Assembly: GCA_029959085.1 (NCBI GenBank)
Contig: JARWIR010000010.1
Span: 32,170,731-32,234,730, forward strand
From: Nemophila menziesii
Taxonomy: Eukaryota > Streptophyta > Magnoliopsida > Boraginales > Hydrophyllaceae
DNA: 64,000 nucleotides
Reading direction: 5' to 3'
The translations under genes were made by a program, and so were the position numbers. Shown here one piece after another: positions 9,262 to 19,585 of this stretch. Position 1 is the stretch's first letter. Each line of letters starts with the position of its first letter. The notes under the pieces were generated by a model that had not been told where the DNA came from, ran no database searches, and saw only the letters and a program-made list of their open reading frames with translations.

Positions 9262-10497
9262 ATGAGAGCAAAGAAATCAGCACCTAAGAAGAAGACCACC
9301 ACCGATGCTTCCTCCAGTCGCCGCCGTGCTCCCTCTCCGGCGAGGTCACCGCCACCTCCTCCACTCCGGCCTTTCGAACCTCTCCCGGGTAGGACTTTTA
9401 GTGATTCGGCTTTTCCAACGGGTGAAAATTCTCTTCTTGAACTATTTAAATTTCAAGGTTGTGATAATGTCTTTCAATTTACGGGTACTCAATTAGCTAG
9501 TGGGTTGATTGAAGAGTTTTACACAAATTTCGAATTTGATAGTGCAAATAACATGGTTATTTCTTTAGTTTCGGGTACCCCTTTACGATTAAAAATGCAT
9601 ATTTTGTGTACTCGCTATGATATTCCGTTAGATGGATTTAGTGGATTTTGGTCAAATGGTTGGGATGGGTCTACTCTTGGTATAGTTGGTCAAAATGAGG
9701 TTATGGATTTTGTCAATAGTAGGATGATTGTTCCCGATGGAAGTTGGAATTTGCGTAGTTTTGATCCGGAATTCATTGTGGCTCATAAGTTTCTCATTTC
9801 GGCCATAATACCGAAGGATAAACATGATGCAAAGTTAATTCCGTATGAAGCTTATCTCCTATTTTTGATCTTTGCTAAGCGTCCGATTAATATGATTGCT
9901 ATTATGTTCAAATGGATGAACCATGCTAGAACCGCAAGAGATAAGGTCCCAAATGGTATTTTTCTTACTAGAATCTTTGAGGCAAGTGGAATTTCGTTAG
10001 GAGGAACAAATGTGAAATCTATTGATAAAGCGTGGTGTTTCGATTATAGCACAATCAAGAGAATGAAATTTGCTATTTATAATAACTCCTATGTTGCTCT
10101 TTCGGTTATTAATCGTATTTCGGATGTTACTATTCGTAATCGTATATTACAAGCTAGAGAAGAAACTCATGGTCCGGCACTTGACACACTTGAGTTATTG
10201 GATATTCCGGGTCAACAAAATCCTATCCCAAATGAGCCTCCACAAAACCCCACTCATGAGAATCCTCCTAATACTTCTAGTTTCGAAGGTGCTATGTCTC
10301 GGTTTATGGATTATATTGGTAGAAAATTTGAGGTTTTAGAGGAAAAGATAGAAAGAAAATTTGGAGTGTTGGAAGAGAAAATAGGCCATCTTGCTAGTGA
10401 ATTATCTTGTATGAAGAACGATGTCTCGTGTATCAAAGATGATGTTTCACATCCTCGAAGCCGTTCTAGGAGCCGCTCTCCCCGGGAATTTCGCTAA
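9262..10497 (+). CDS. Plant-transposon-domain protein ORF of element B
   Basis: 411 residues from the first ATG after the TC tract. The N-terminus is basic and Ser/Pro-rich (SSRRRAPSPARSPPPPP). Residues about 65-270 resemble the 'putative plant transposon protein' family found in plant retroelement accessory ORFs (LIEEFYTNFEF, FVNSRMIVPDGSW, KFLISAIIPKD). A coiled coil with a short internal duplication follows (KFEVLEEKIERKFGVLEEKI), then a short RS-rich tail (RSRSRSRSPREFR). Function is unknown; the basic ends and RS tail suggest nucleic-acid or nuclear association (inference). The frame is intact. Confidence 0.65.
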   Translation: MRAKKSAPKKKTTTDASSSRRRAPSPARSPPPPPLRPFEPLPGRTFSDSAFPTGENSLLELFKFQGCDNVFQFTGTQLASGLIEEFYTNFEFDSANNMVISLVSGTPLRLKMHILCTRYDIPLDGFSGFWSNGWDGSTLGIVGQNEVMDFVNSRMIVPDGSWNLRSFDPEFIVAHKFLISAIIPKDKHDAKLIPYEAYLLFLIFAKRPINMIAIMFKWMNHARTARDKVPNGIFLTRIFEASGISLGGTNVKSIDKAWCFDYSTIKRMKFAIYNNSYVALSVINRISDVTIRNRILQAREETHGPALDTLELLDIPGQQNPIPNEPPQNPTHENPPNTSSFEGAMSRFMDYIGRKFEVLEEKIERKFGVLEEKIGHLASELSCMKNDVSCIKDDVSHPRSRSRSRSPREFR

Positions 10498-11561
10498 ATG
10501 ATCTTATTGGGTGTTGGTTTATTAATATCTTCTTTTTATTCTCTAAGTGTTTTATGTGTTTTTATTGTCTTGGACTAAGTTTGTGTTGCTTTTGCTTTAT
10601 TTGTTTATGGGTCCGTGTTTTGGACATTTAGGATTTTATTGCTATGTTTTTATTTGGATAATGGTTTAGGGTGCTTCGTGTTAAACTTGGATAATTGTTT
10701 TAGGTTGATATGTTTTTATCTTGAATATTTGTTGCTTAATCTTTATGCTTTGGATATTGTTTTTGCTAACATTTTTCTTGATGATATAGGTACTATTGCT
10801 CTTTTATCCTTGATCCTATCTTATATTGCATTTTAGTCCCTATAGTTCGTTCAATGTTTGTCTTTGTTCCTAAAATAGTTGTAAAATGCACTTAGGTCCC
10901 TAAAAGTTTTAAAAATTGTCTCTTAGTCCCCTAACTTTTTGACAAATGACTTTTTGACCCTATATTTTTCAAAAATTACATTTTACCCCTAACCTTCTTA
11001 AAAATGATTTCAAAATATCTTTTTGGGGAGAAATTGTAAAATCACACTTTTACAAAATTGAAACAAATCTTTATGCACTTTGTAAGGGGGAGCTTTTATT
11101 AAAACTCTAATGCTTTAGCTAATCTTTTATCTCATTTATTGCAACTAATCGTTTGTGTCATTAGAAAGCATATGAAATGAAAGTCTATCGATCAACGAGT
11201 TGGTAAAAAGTCTCTATCTCTAAGTTCTTCATTTATATATCTTTGTGCATCTCCTTCTAAAAATGTTTTAATCTCCAAACTCTTGCACACTCTTAGAAAC
11301 GTTGTTTAAAATCTATTCACTTGAGTTTTAGCTCTTCTATTCGTAGTTGTTATTATTAACCCCGTCTTTTTGATGAAGACAAAGGGGGAGAAATATGTTG
11401 CACTAAAACTTTCAAAACTTGCACACTTTAAAACTCACAAATGCATCTCAAATCTTATATGCTTATTGTGAGGGGGAGCTTAATTTCATTAGTGCTTAAA
11501 CTTTCATATCATTCCTAAGGTGTTTTAGTGAAGGATTTGTCATCATCAAAAAGGGGGAGAT
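10498..11561 (+). other. 3' untranslated region of element B with four polypurine-tract-like runs
   Basis: T-rich, non-coding. GGGGGAG-containing purine runs lie at about 11085-11092, 11381-11390, 11471-11477 and 11551-11560; only the last abuts the LTR. Repeated phrases of the 'TTAGTCCCTAAA' type occupy 10830-10990. Confidence 0.7.
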
Positions 11562-12953
11562 TGTTGGCATATAGCCTCCCTTAATAGGTTGTTTTAATGT
11601 GACAAATCCTCTTATGTTTAGTGTGCTATTTACTCTTGTTATTCATATTCCTTATTGCACTCTATTTCATCAAAAAGCTCATCTTTATCATGTTGATCAT
11701 ATCTTTATTGTTATTTATTATGAAACTAATTCTCTTACAATAAGTTTAACCTTATCCTTGTGTACATTGAGAATTAGCCTTAGTGATCAACTTCAAAGGT
11801 TCTTAGAATGATGTTTCCAACAACTTTCGTGAAGAAGATTTATTGATCCAAGTCATTATCTCTCAAAGTTACTTGGCGCGGTACACCGGACGAATGGCGC
11901 GGTACACCGGACCAAGATTGCGGACCAGGGCGCAGTGCAGAGGCTAGCCCGTCAGTAAGTTAGAAAATCAAACCGTTGAGGTGCGGTACACCGCACGAAA
12001 TCTTGCGGTACACCGCAAGGAAGGTTTTTCTGCACAAAAGACAAGTCATAAGTAATATATCCGTTGGAAGATTAATAGATCCGTTGGATCCAAGTCTTAT
12101 GACCGTTGGAAGCCATTCTCTACTATAAATTGAAGCTCTTTGAAGGCTACAAACACACCAACTAATTACAAACACTAAGGGGCTTAATTGCTATCATTCA
12201 AGAAGGTGTCAAGTGCTATACAAAGTCAAAATCAATCTTAGTGAGCTTATTAATCCTTTCAAGGAGTTAATCAATTAAGCCACAAGGTTCTATCCACTCA
12301 AGAGGAGTAATCAAGCTTATAGTCATATCCACTCTTTTAGGAGTTTAGTTACAAGCTTTTATAAGCAACCCTTTAAACACTTTGTTGCTATCCTCTTAAG
12401 TCTAGGTCTTGTAATAGATAGATTAAGAGAGAATTCAAGTATAGGGAGTATACTTGGTGTCCTTGTGTTGTGATTACACAAGTGGTTTGTCCTTCGTGTT
12501 ATCGAAGAGGTTGTAAGGGTTATTGTGTTCTCGACCCGGGTAAGAGAGACACGGGAGCTTAGTGAAAAGCTTGAAATCCTAAGGAGGCTTCCTTAGGTAG
12601 TGGATGTAGGGAAACCGAACCACTATAAATCGTGTGTATCTTTCTATCCCTACTCTATTTACTTTCCGCACTTTATATGTTTGATAATATGCTAGCATGA
12701 GTATAGTGATATTGTTTATCTAGGTTATCTAACATATAGTCTTCTAGAGTAGTTTAAGATATTGGATTGACGTTTTACTTGTTATACTTTTATATCAAAC
12801 CTCTAACTTACCTTTGCATGATCCTAGAAGAGTTTGATTTAATTAGTTGACTTAGAAGTTTTCTCTTAAACTTATAATTGTCCAAAAGATTTTTTAATTA
12901 GGCATTAATCTTATTAGTAATCCTATTCACCCCCCCCCCCTCTAGGACTTTCA
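11562..12953 (+). repeat. 3' LTR of element B (1392 bp)
   Basis: Starts TGTTGGCATATAG directly after the polypurine run and ends GGACTTTCA after a C-tract (12930-12940). A related solo LTR at 13627-14706 aligns over most of its length. It carries four GCGGTACACCG motifs. The sequence after 12953 is LINE coding DNA, so the boundary is well defined. Confidence 0.82.
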
Positions 12954-14760
12954 CTTTATTTCTATCAAAAAACGAACGGATTTGCCCGATCCAAACGGCC
13001 CCTGGTCCGCTTCCATCAACGGTATTACGAACTAAGTCAATCGCCTCCCGTGAATCCATCTCAACGGTCACCTCATGAAAACCCAAACTCTCTACCATCT
13101 TCAGACCCTCGCATAGTGCTACTAATTCCACGATAACCGGCGATATATGTCCAATCCTCATGCTAAAACCACCAAGCCAATCACCATTCATACCTCTTAC
13201 AACCCCCCTGCCTCCTCCAATTTGTCTCCCACTATTTACGCTTCCATCCGTGTTAAGTTTAACTCCTCTAGTAGGCTTCGACCAACCAATCAAGGAAACC
13301 GAAGACTTCCTAGACCCAACCATCTCTGGTACCTGACCCCAAGATCTCGATATTCCAATCGCCACTTGTTTGGATTTTCCTACCACCGCTATTTCGTTAA
13401 GAGGGGCCGCCCCATAAAAAACCACTTCGTTACGTTGTTTCCAAATGATATCTAGAAGCGCACCAAAAAAGACACACCACCTCACTCCAGCAAAGAGCAT
13501 ATTGCTAGAAATATTCCTAGTCCACCAATCCTGATCATCTCGCATTAGACCCGACCCTTCCTCCTGCTGGTTTTCCGCCTCCAAGCTGCGCGTCAGGTTG
13601 TTTCTGTCCACCAGCTGGTGCATCTTTGTTAGAGTCTAACCATGTTTTTAATCCCGTTTTAATATTCGACAAATCGTCCTTAAACTAAAATTATTTTACG
13701 GGTTATAAGTATTCATGTTTTGGTACTTAAAATTGTTTTAAAAACATCCTAGTAATATAGCTATTTTAGTAAACTCCTTAATATTCATGAAAATCTCAAG
13801 CTTGAGCTTTTTTAGTGCATGGGTGCGGTACACCGCAGTGACACGGACCATACCACGGACCATGGATAGCCCGCAACACGAAAACAAAGCGAAGTCAGAT
13901 AATTCATGCGGTACACCGGACCAACCCCGCGTGCATCGCTTGTTAGGTTTTCTTCAGCAAAAGAACAAGACAAAAGGCATATAACCGTTGGGTGTTAAAT
14001 CTATCCGTTAGACACATGGCTTTTGACCGTTAAGGGCTCATTTCAGCTACAAATAAGAGCTCATTGAAGGCACAACTTACTCCTTCCATCTACCAATCTT
14101 AAGAGCTATTATTGTTATCATTCAAGAAGGTTTTCAAAGAGCATTCAAGTCATATCTATACATTTAAGCTACATAGTCATATCTACTCATTAAGGAGTTT
14201 AGCCACAAACATTGTATCACCACTTGAACACTTTTCTTTCCTCTTAATTCTTACCCTTGTAATTGATTAAGAGAGTATTGTGAGTATAGTTAGTATACTT
14301 GGTTCCTTGTGTTTGTGATAACACAAGTGGTTTGCTTCAAGGTTGTGAAGTGGTTGTAAAGGGTTTGTAATCTCACCCGGGTTGAAGAGATACGAAGATT
14401 ATATTGAGAATCTTGCAAATCCTAAGAAGGACTCCTTAGGTAGTGGATGTAGGGAAACCGAACCACTATATATCGTTGTGTATCTTTCTATCCCTACACT
14501 ATTTCCGCACTCTATATGCTTGATAAAATGCTTACATGAATAGTTTACTTATATTGTTTCTTAGTATTATCTAGTTTATGACTATCTAGTTTACTAAAGC
14601 AATAGGATTTAGATTAGCCTTTAATTTTATTTACTTGAAATAAAATTAGCCAATTAATTTCCATAGTCCTATTCAACCCCCCTTCTAGGATATATATTGA
14701 ATATCAATCTTGCCCGAGTTTTCTCGTATAGGGATAAGATATGCCCATTTTTATTACTTT
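12954..14760 (-). pseudogene. LINE (L1-type) RNase H fragment, interrupted by a solo LTR
   Basis: Minus-strand frame from 13621 down to 12954 with an RVT_3-type RNase H domain (KLNTDGSVNSG, ELVALCEGLKMVESLG, TVEMDSREAIDLV) preceded by the usual linker (WWTRNISS, IIWKQRNEVVFYG). It is cut at its 3' end by the LTR of element B. Upstream it is broken by the solo LTR at 13627-14706; beyond that the frame resumes briefly (RENSGKMHQL across the join). It is a dead fragment of an L1-like polyprotein C-terminus. Confidence 0.75.
13627..14706 (+). repeat. Solo LTR, SIRE-like, TSD ATCTT
   Basis: Begins TGTTAGAG and ends AATATCA. It is flanked by perfect 5-bp duplications ATCTT at 13622-13626 and 14707-14711. 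It aligns with the LTR of element B (GACAAATC near the start, GCGGTACACCG motifs, ATTCAACCCCCCTTCTAGG near the end). No internal sequence remains, as after LTR-LTR recombination. Confidence 0.82.
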
Positions 14761-15639
14761 ACTCGATAGTTTGTTTTATGAATACTTTTGTTTATATTTG
14801 TATGTTTGGTTTTATATAAATAAACAACAATCCGACTAAATAAAGTAGTATTATGAAGATAGTGAAAGCTTTACTACGCAATGAAAAAACTTTAATGGAT
14901 TTGATGATAACTAGGCCCTCAGAGAAATATATAGTACTAATAAGAATAAATTCAACCCTCACGCGATACTTATATTTAATCATGAAAGGAAATAGGGCAT
15001 ATTGTCATATTCAGAATATATAGATGAATTTTGTAGCTTTGCCTTTCTAAGTCATGGAATGGTCATGGATATAGGGATTTTTATGTTTTAAAGTTGGTTT
15101 TGAGAATTTGAAGATTTTGGAGAAAACTTTAAATTGGACAGATATAATTTATACTAAATATTCACAAAAGGCCACAAAAGTAATTTTGTTTTTTTAGGTT
15201 AAAAATAAATTAAGAATAAAATCAGCGACTAGTTTAAAAAGTTTGAGTTAAGGGATTTGATGTCTCATAAAGGTTGGAGGATAATGCCTCCAATGTTTTC
15301 GTTAACATTTGGTATCTTTTGATTTATATGGTAATTGATTTTTTTTTAGAGTTCCTTAACATGACATTTCACTCCTACTTGATGCATACGTTATATTTAC
15401 CCAAAATTCACAAATATTAAAACTTACATGAAATTAATATAATAAAATAGAATGTACCATATAGTATTCTTTTAAGTATAATTTATATTTATGATAAAAA
15501 AATAGTAATATCACCCTATATAAAATACTGTTGAATAAATAAAATTATTTATATCAAAAAAATAATTTTTGTGACATTGTCTAATTTTTTTTATTAGAGA
15601 AATATTGAAATTTGTTTCTGAGGGAACGGGTTCTTTCTA
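14761..15639. other. AT-rich stretch with no recognised gene
   Basis: I see no coding frame or clear element. A TTTGATGTCTCATAAAGG string at about 15257 recalls the Athila-like LTR start but is too short to call. Confidence 0.5.
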
Positions 15640-17112
15640 CTCATTTCAGCTAGCCTACTTGGGCACGCGTCAAAACACGAGCCATTATGAAGCATATGTT
15701 TGGCTACCCCATCAACTAAGTTATTCCCATCTCCACTAATCTACCAAAAAATAGGGTTACATTTCTCAACAATAAAATAAATACTTTTATTATAAATTTT
15801 GGGAATGAAAATAAACTGCCTCTTCTCCAAGGGAAGCATCACTTGTTGACAATCACTCTCAATTATCACTCTAGAGTTACCTAGATCTCGAGCAATAACA
15901 CAAGCTTTGAGGATGCCTAAAGTTTCAGCTTTATAGGAGAACCGGGTGCCACTTCCCAAGCATTGCATTCTTTAACTTTTCCTAAGTAGTCTCTGGAAAC
16001 ACAAGATATTGCAACTCGGTTATTAATAATAGTAGCATCACAATTAATTTTGATAGTGTTTTGAGGTGGCAGTATCCATTTTACCTTAATTTTATGGTTA
16101 TTTGTCTCTTTTCTTATCATATACTTCAGTATATTATTTACATCCTTAGGATAATTAGCATTTTCATACTCCTCCCACTCTTTAATATCCCTTTGTACTA
16201 TATTCATAGGGTCAAGCTTAGTGAATATGTATTTATTATCATTCTTACTCTTCTAAATATGCCACACCAGTATGCATATTTGTTCCATTATAAATGTTCT
16301 TCCTAGGTTTTACTTCTTAATAGTCTCTACCATTCTTACCATCCACATATCTTTTTTACTGGATAGTTGGTTGCAAGTTAGTAGGTTAAAAGGGGAAGCA
16401 AACCAAACTGCTCTTGCCCAGTCACAGTCCAACAATAGATGTTCAGAGGTACATATCTCACATAACACTTACCTTTTATAGACATTCTCATTAGTAGGCA
16501 TGAGGTTTTTAAGTACCCTCCACATGAAATTTCTGATTTTGGGGGCAACTTTAAGGCTCCAAATCATCTTCCATATTTCAGGGAGAATAATATGGGATGC
16601 ATTTGCCTTAGTGTCACACTTTCCACTTTCTTTTTTATCTTTTTCATCCTTCAATATTTGATAACATTTTTTGACAGTAAAGATCCCATTTTTATATCCC
16701 AGTAGGGATTATCTTTCCCTACTGGGTAAGGTATAAGAGTATTAAATATAATTTCAGCCACTTCTGATTGAAATTCTTCATTTACAATTTCACTATTCCA
16801 CCTTCTTTCATTATATATTATGAGGTCACTGACTTTCCTTACCCCACTATTTTTAGGTTTAATAACTTCATCTTTACTATGTATCCACTTATCATTATAA
16901 AGGTTAATGGTATAACCATTCCCCACTTTCCATCTGACGTCCTTACTCACTATATCCCTTCCACACATAAGGCTCATCCAACCCAAGAGGGTGAGCTCCC
17001 CATTTGTGCTTCAAGAAAAGTGCATAGTAGGAAGTACTCCCTTTAAGTATTTTATATAATAAAGAGTCCTGATTGCTTATTAAGTTCCAAGCTTGTTTTC
17101 CAAAAAGTCATA
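15640..17112 (-). pseudogene. L1-type LINE, C-terminal relic
   Basis: Read on the minus strand from 17112: a post-RT segment (KQAWNLISNQDSLLYKILKG, then GWMSLMCGRDIVSKDVRWKVG), a zf-RVT-like segment (IWKMIWSLKVAPKIRNFMWRVL, 16469-16654) and RNase H pieces in two frames (VKWILPPQNTIKINCDA; ETLGILKACVIARDL; NNLVDGVAKHM near 15690). Frameshifts and stops separate them. The 5' side ends abruptly at about 17112 where LTR sequence begins. Confidence 0.72.
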
Positions 17113-18001
17113 GGTTTATGAGGTGTAAATCAAGACACATAATACAGAGAATAAAACATGAATTCAATTTAAATACGAAGGTTTCCCAAATTAGATAGAT
17201 GTAAAGTCTAGGGTTCATACATATATGCTAAATCTCAAGCTAAAAGTAAATTAGTTCATACTAAAGAAAGAAAAGAAAATAATTACAAATTCGAAGGCTT
17301 GTGAAGACATGATATAGTGTCCATCTCCTTTCAGACTTCTCTTTTTGTGTTGTAAGCTTCTTCTTGGCTTAAGGATTGGCCAAGAGTGTGTTTCTACTGA
17401 TTAGAGGGTGTATTTATAGGGTATAGGGAACCTTAAACGCTTTCTTGGAGTGGAAGACAAGTATTGGACTTCTAGCCCAACTCAATTTCGTAACCCTATA
17501 ATATAGAAAAGGTAATAAACTATTGCTGTTTTGTTTTGGACGTAACTTCTTCGTTTCAACTCCGATTGACGCGTTCTTTATATTGAAACTGACCGTCTCA
17601 GAAAGCTCTATAACTTTGATTCATATCATTCTTCCAAATTCCTAGACAATATTGAGTTATGATCACTTTTGTGGATGTGGCTGGTGAAATTCAGAGTTAC
17701 TTGGCAAATTTATCTTTTCATACTTATCCTTTATTTCCTTTATCTCCAATTTCTATGCATATCCTCTTTCCTTTATCTCTTAGAATTGATTTGACATCTA
17801 ATTGATTTTCATATCTCTTTAAAGCTTCACACTAAATAAACAAATTAAACCCAATATGCTCTAAAAATAATAAATAATCAAATCAAGACAAGAAATAAGA
17901 AAATAAAATAATATAAATAAAAAACCAACATTTAATTTATTAAATACACCTAAAATGATGTCTCCGACTAAGATTAAATCATCACAAATAGGGAGACATC
18001 A
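17113..18001 (-). repeat. Truncated Athila-like LTR, antisense
   Basis: Ends at 18001 with GGGAGACATCA, the reverse complement of the family LTR start TGATGTCTCCC, with the same terminal inverted repeat (GATGTCTCC at 17957). It aligns with 32930-33894 but lacks the other half of the LTR. No internal region follows at 18002. Confidence 0.72.
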
Positions 18002-18493
18002 ATAAATTCCGCAATGAGTAATCACGATTTGCATTAAGTTGTCACGGGTTATTACAAATAATTGTGAGTTGTTATGAGTTATTACAAATAGTTGTGAGTT
18101 GTCACAAGTTAAAAATCTATAGAGGTAATTTGACTCGTTGTCAAACCATAGGGGATATTTGGTATTTTAGGAGAAAAAAAAGGAAAAACATATATTTCCT
18201 TTTTTTGTCAAAAGGAAAAAACATATGAAGTGAACTCTAAAATGACGTCTCTATTGGAGTTTGCTCTTTGACCTAAGAGTTCATATTTTGAATACTTATG
18301 CAGTTTTGAATGTTAGATCTCCCCAACCTCAATTACATCTCAGCCCCATTTCATTTCTTCTTCAAACCCTCTCAATCACACTCACTAAATCAAGGTAGTT
18401 CCATTTGTTTGCTATCTCAGTTCTTGACTATTCATTGAGCTAATTGAATCTTTTTTGTTTGTTAATTTCAAAGAAAGCTAAAAATTTACCAGA
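18002..18493. other. Intergenic region and probable CB5LP promoter
   Basis: No gene. A fragment at about 18120-18170 (GTCAAACCATAGGGGATATTTGG) matches the terminal inverted repeat of the MITE at 23211-23505. The C/T-rich stretch 18310-18400 looks like a plant 5' leader. Confidence 0.5.
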
Positions 18494-19211
18494 ATGGATT
18501 TGAATGTAACTATATTCCTAATTACATTGGTATTGGGTCTCTTTCTGTCAATCATACTCTCTCGCCACCGAAAATCGGGTAAATATCTATCACCCTTTTC
18601 CATTTGATCTTTCAATTCTAGATTTCAAATCCGTACATTAGACTTTGTAATAACTTAATTGCGAGAAATTCGATTTAGGATATAGGTCTAACTTAGTTAT
18701 ATAATGCAGATAATGTAAAAAAAGTGGAATCAAATGCCAACACTACTCAGGTACTTGTAGTATTATTATAACACCTTCTTAAAATTTTAATTTTTTTTTT
18801 TTTGTCTTAGGCATTGAAAAGATTCACTAAAAGCGAAATTTCATTGCACAACAAAAGAGATGATTGTTGGGTCATCATCAAAGATAAGGTCTTGTACACA
18901 AATCATGAGATTATATTATATTTCTGTAAATGATCGATTATAATTCTGTTGATGTTTTTTTTTTTTTTTTGTTTAGGTTTATGATGTTACGTCATATGTA
19001 GAAGAACACCCAGGTGGCGATGCTATATTAGATCATGCTGGTGATGACTCGACAGAAGGGTTTTTTGGGTAAGATTTTTGTTTTTTTTTTACTGTTTTTT
19101 TTTTCTTTCATAATTTTGTGTTAAATAATGAAATTTTAATACAGGCCACAACATGGTACTCGAGTATTCGACATAATAGATGATTTTTGCATTGGAGATT
19201 TAGTGATTTGA
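18494..19211 (+). CDS. CB5LP: Cytochrome b5-like protein, CB5LP type (5 exons)
   Basis: Exons 18494-18578, 18710-18750, 18811-18888, 18977-19068 and 19145-19211 have GT-AG borders and join in frame to 120 residues, the usual size for plant CB5LP (Arabidopsis At1g60660, from memory). The N-terminus is one hydrophobic anchor (about residues 5-22), so it is a membrane protein with a cytosolic-type heme domain. The axial heme histidines are in EEHPGGDA and GPQHGTRVFD, and the fold ends DDFCIGDL. Its predicted role is one-electron transfer to membrane-bound oxidases or desaturases; the partner is not known. It converges on GCS, with 374 bp between stop codons. All splice phases agree, so the gene looks functional. 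Confidence 0.9.
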
Positions 19212-19585
19212 CTCTTTTTATCAATAAGATTGTACTATTACGATGAAAAGTGTTCTTATTCTGGATGTTTTTTTTTTTAATTATTTCATATGAATATTCA
19301 TGTCACTGTATAAACTAAACTCATATCTTGATATTATCTGTTCCATTTTTTTCTGCAGAAATTTTAAATTTCTGTAAAACTAATCTCGCACTTATTTGGG
19401 GCAAGAACTGATATTCAGAGATGTAATAAAAAAAATGATAATTACATCTATATAAAGAATGAATAAATGAGCTAAAATGAATTGTGAGAATTAATATAAT
19501 ACACCTATGACTAAAGTCTTTCTACTTTCCTATAATACAAAGAAATCATATGTTATAATTTTACAATAATGTTTTAAGGCAATAT

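Noticed and set aside
15242..15300. Possible Athila-like LTR start (GAGTTAAGGGATTTGATGTCTC)
   Set aside because: Only about 25 bp resemble the family end; no further alignment found.
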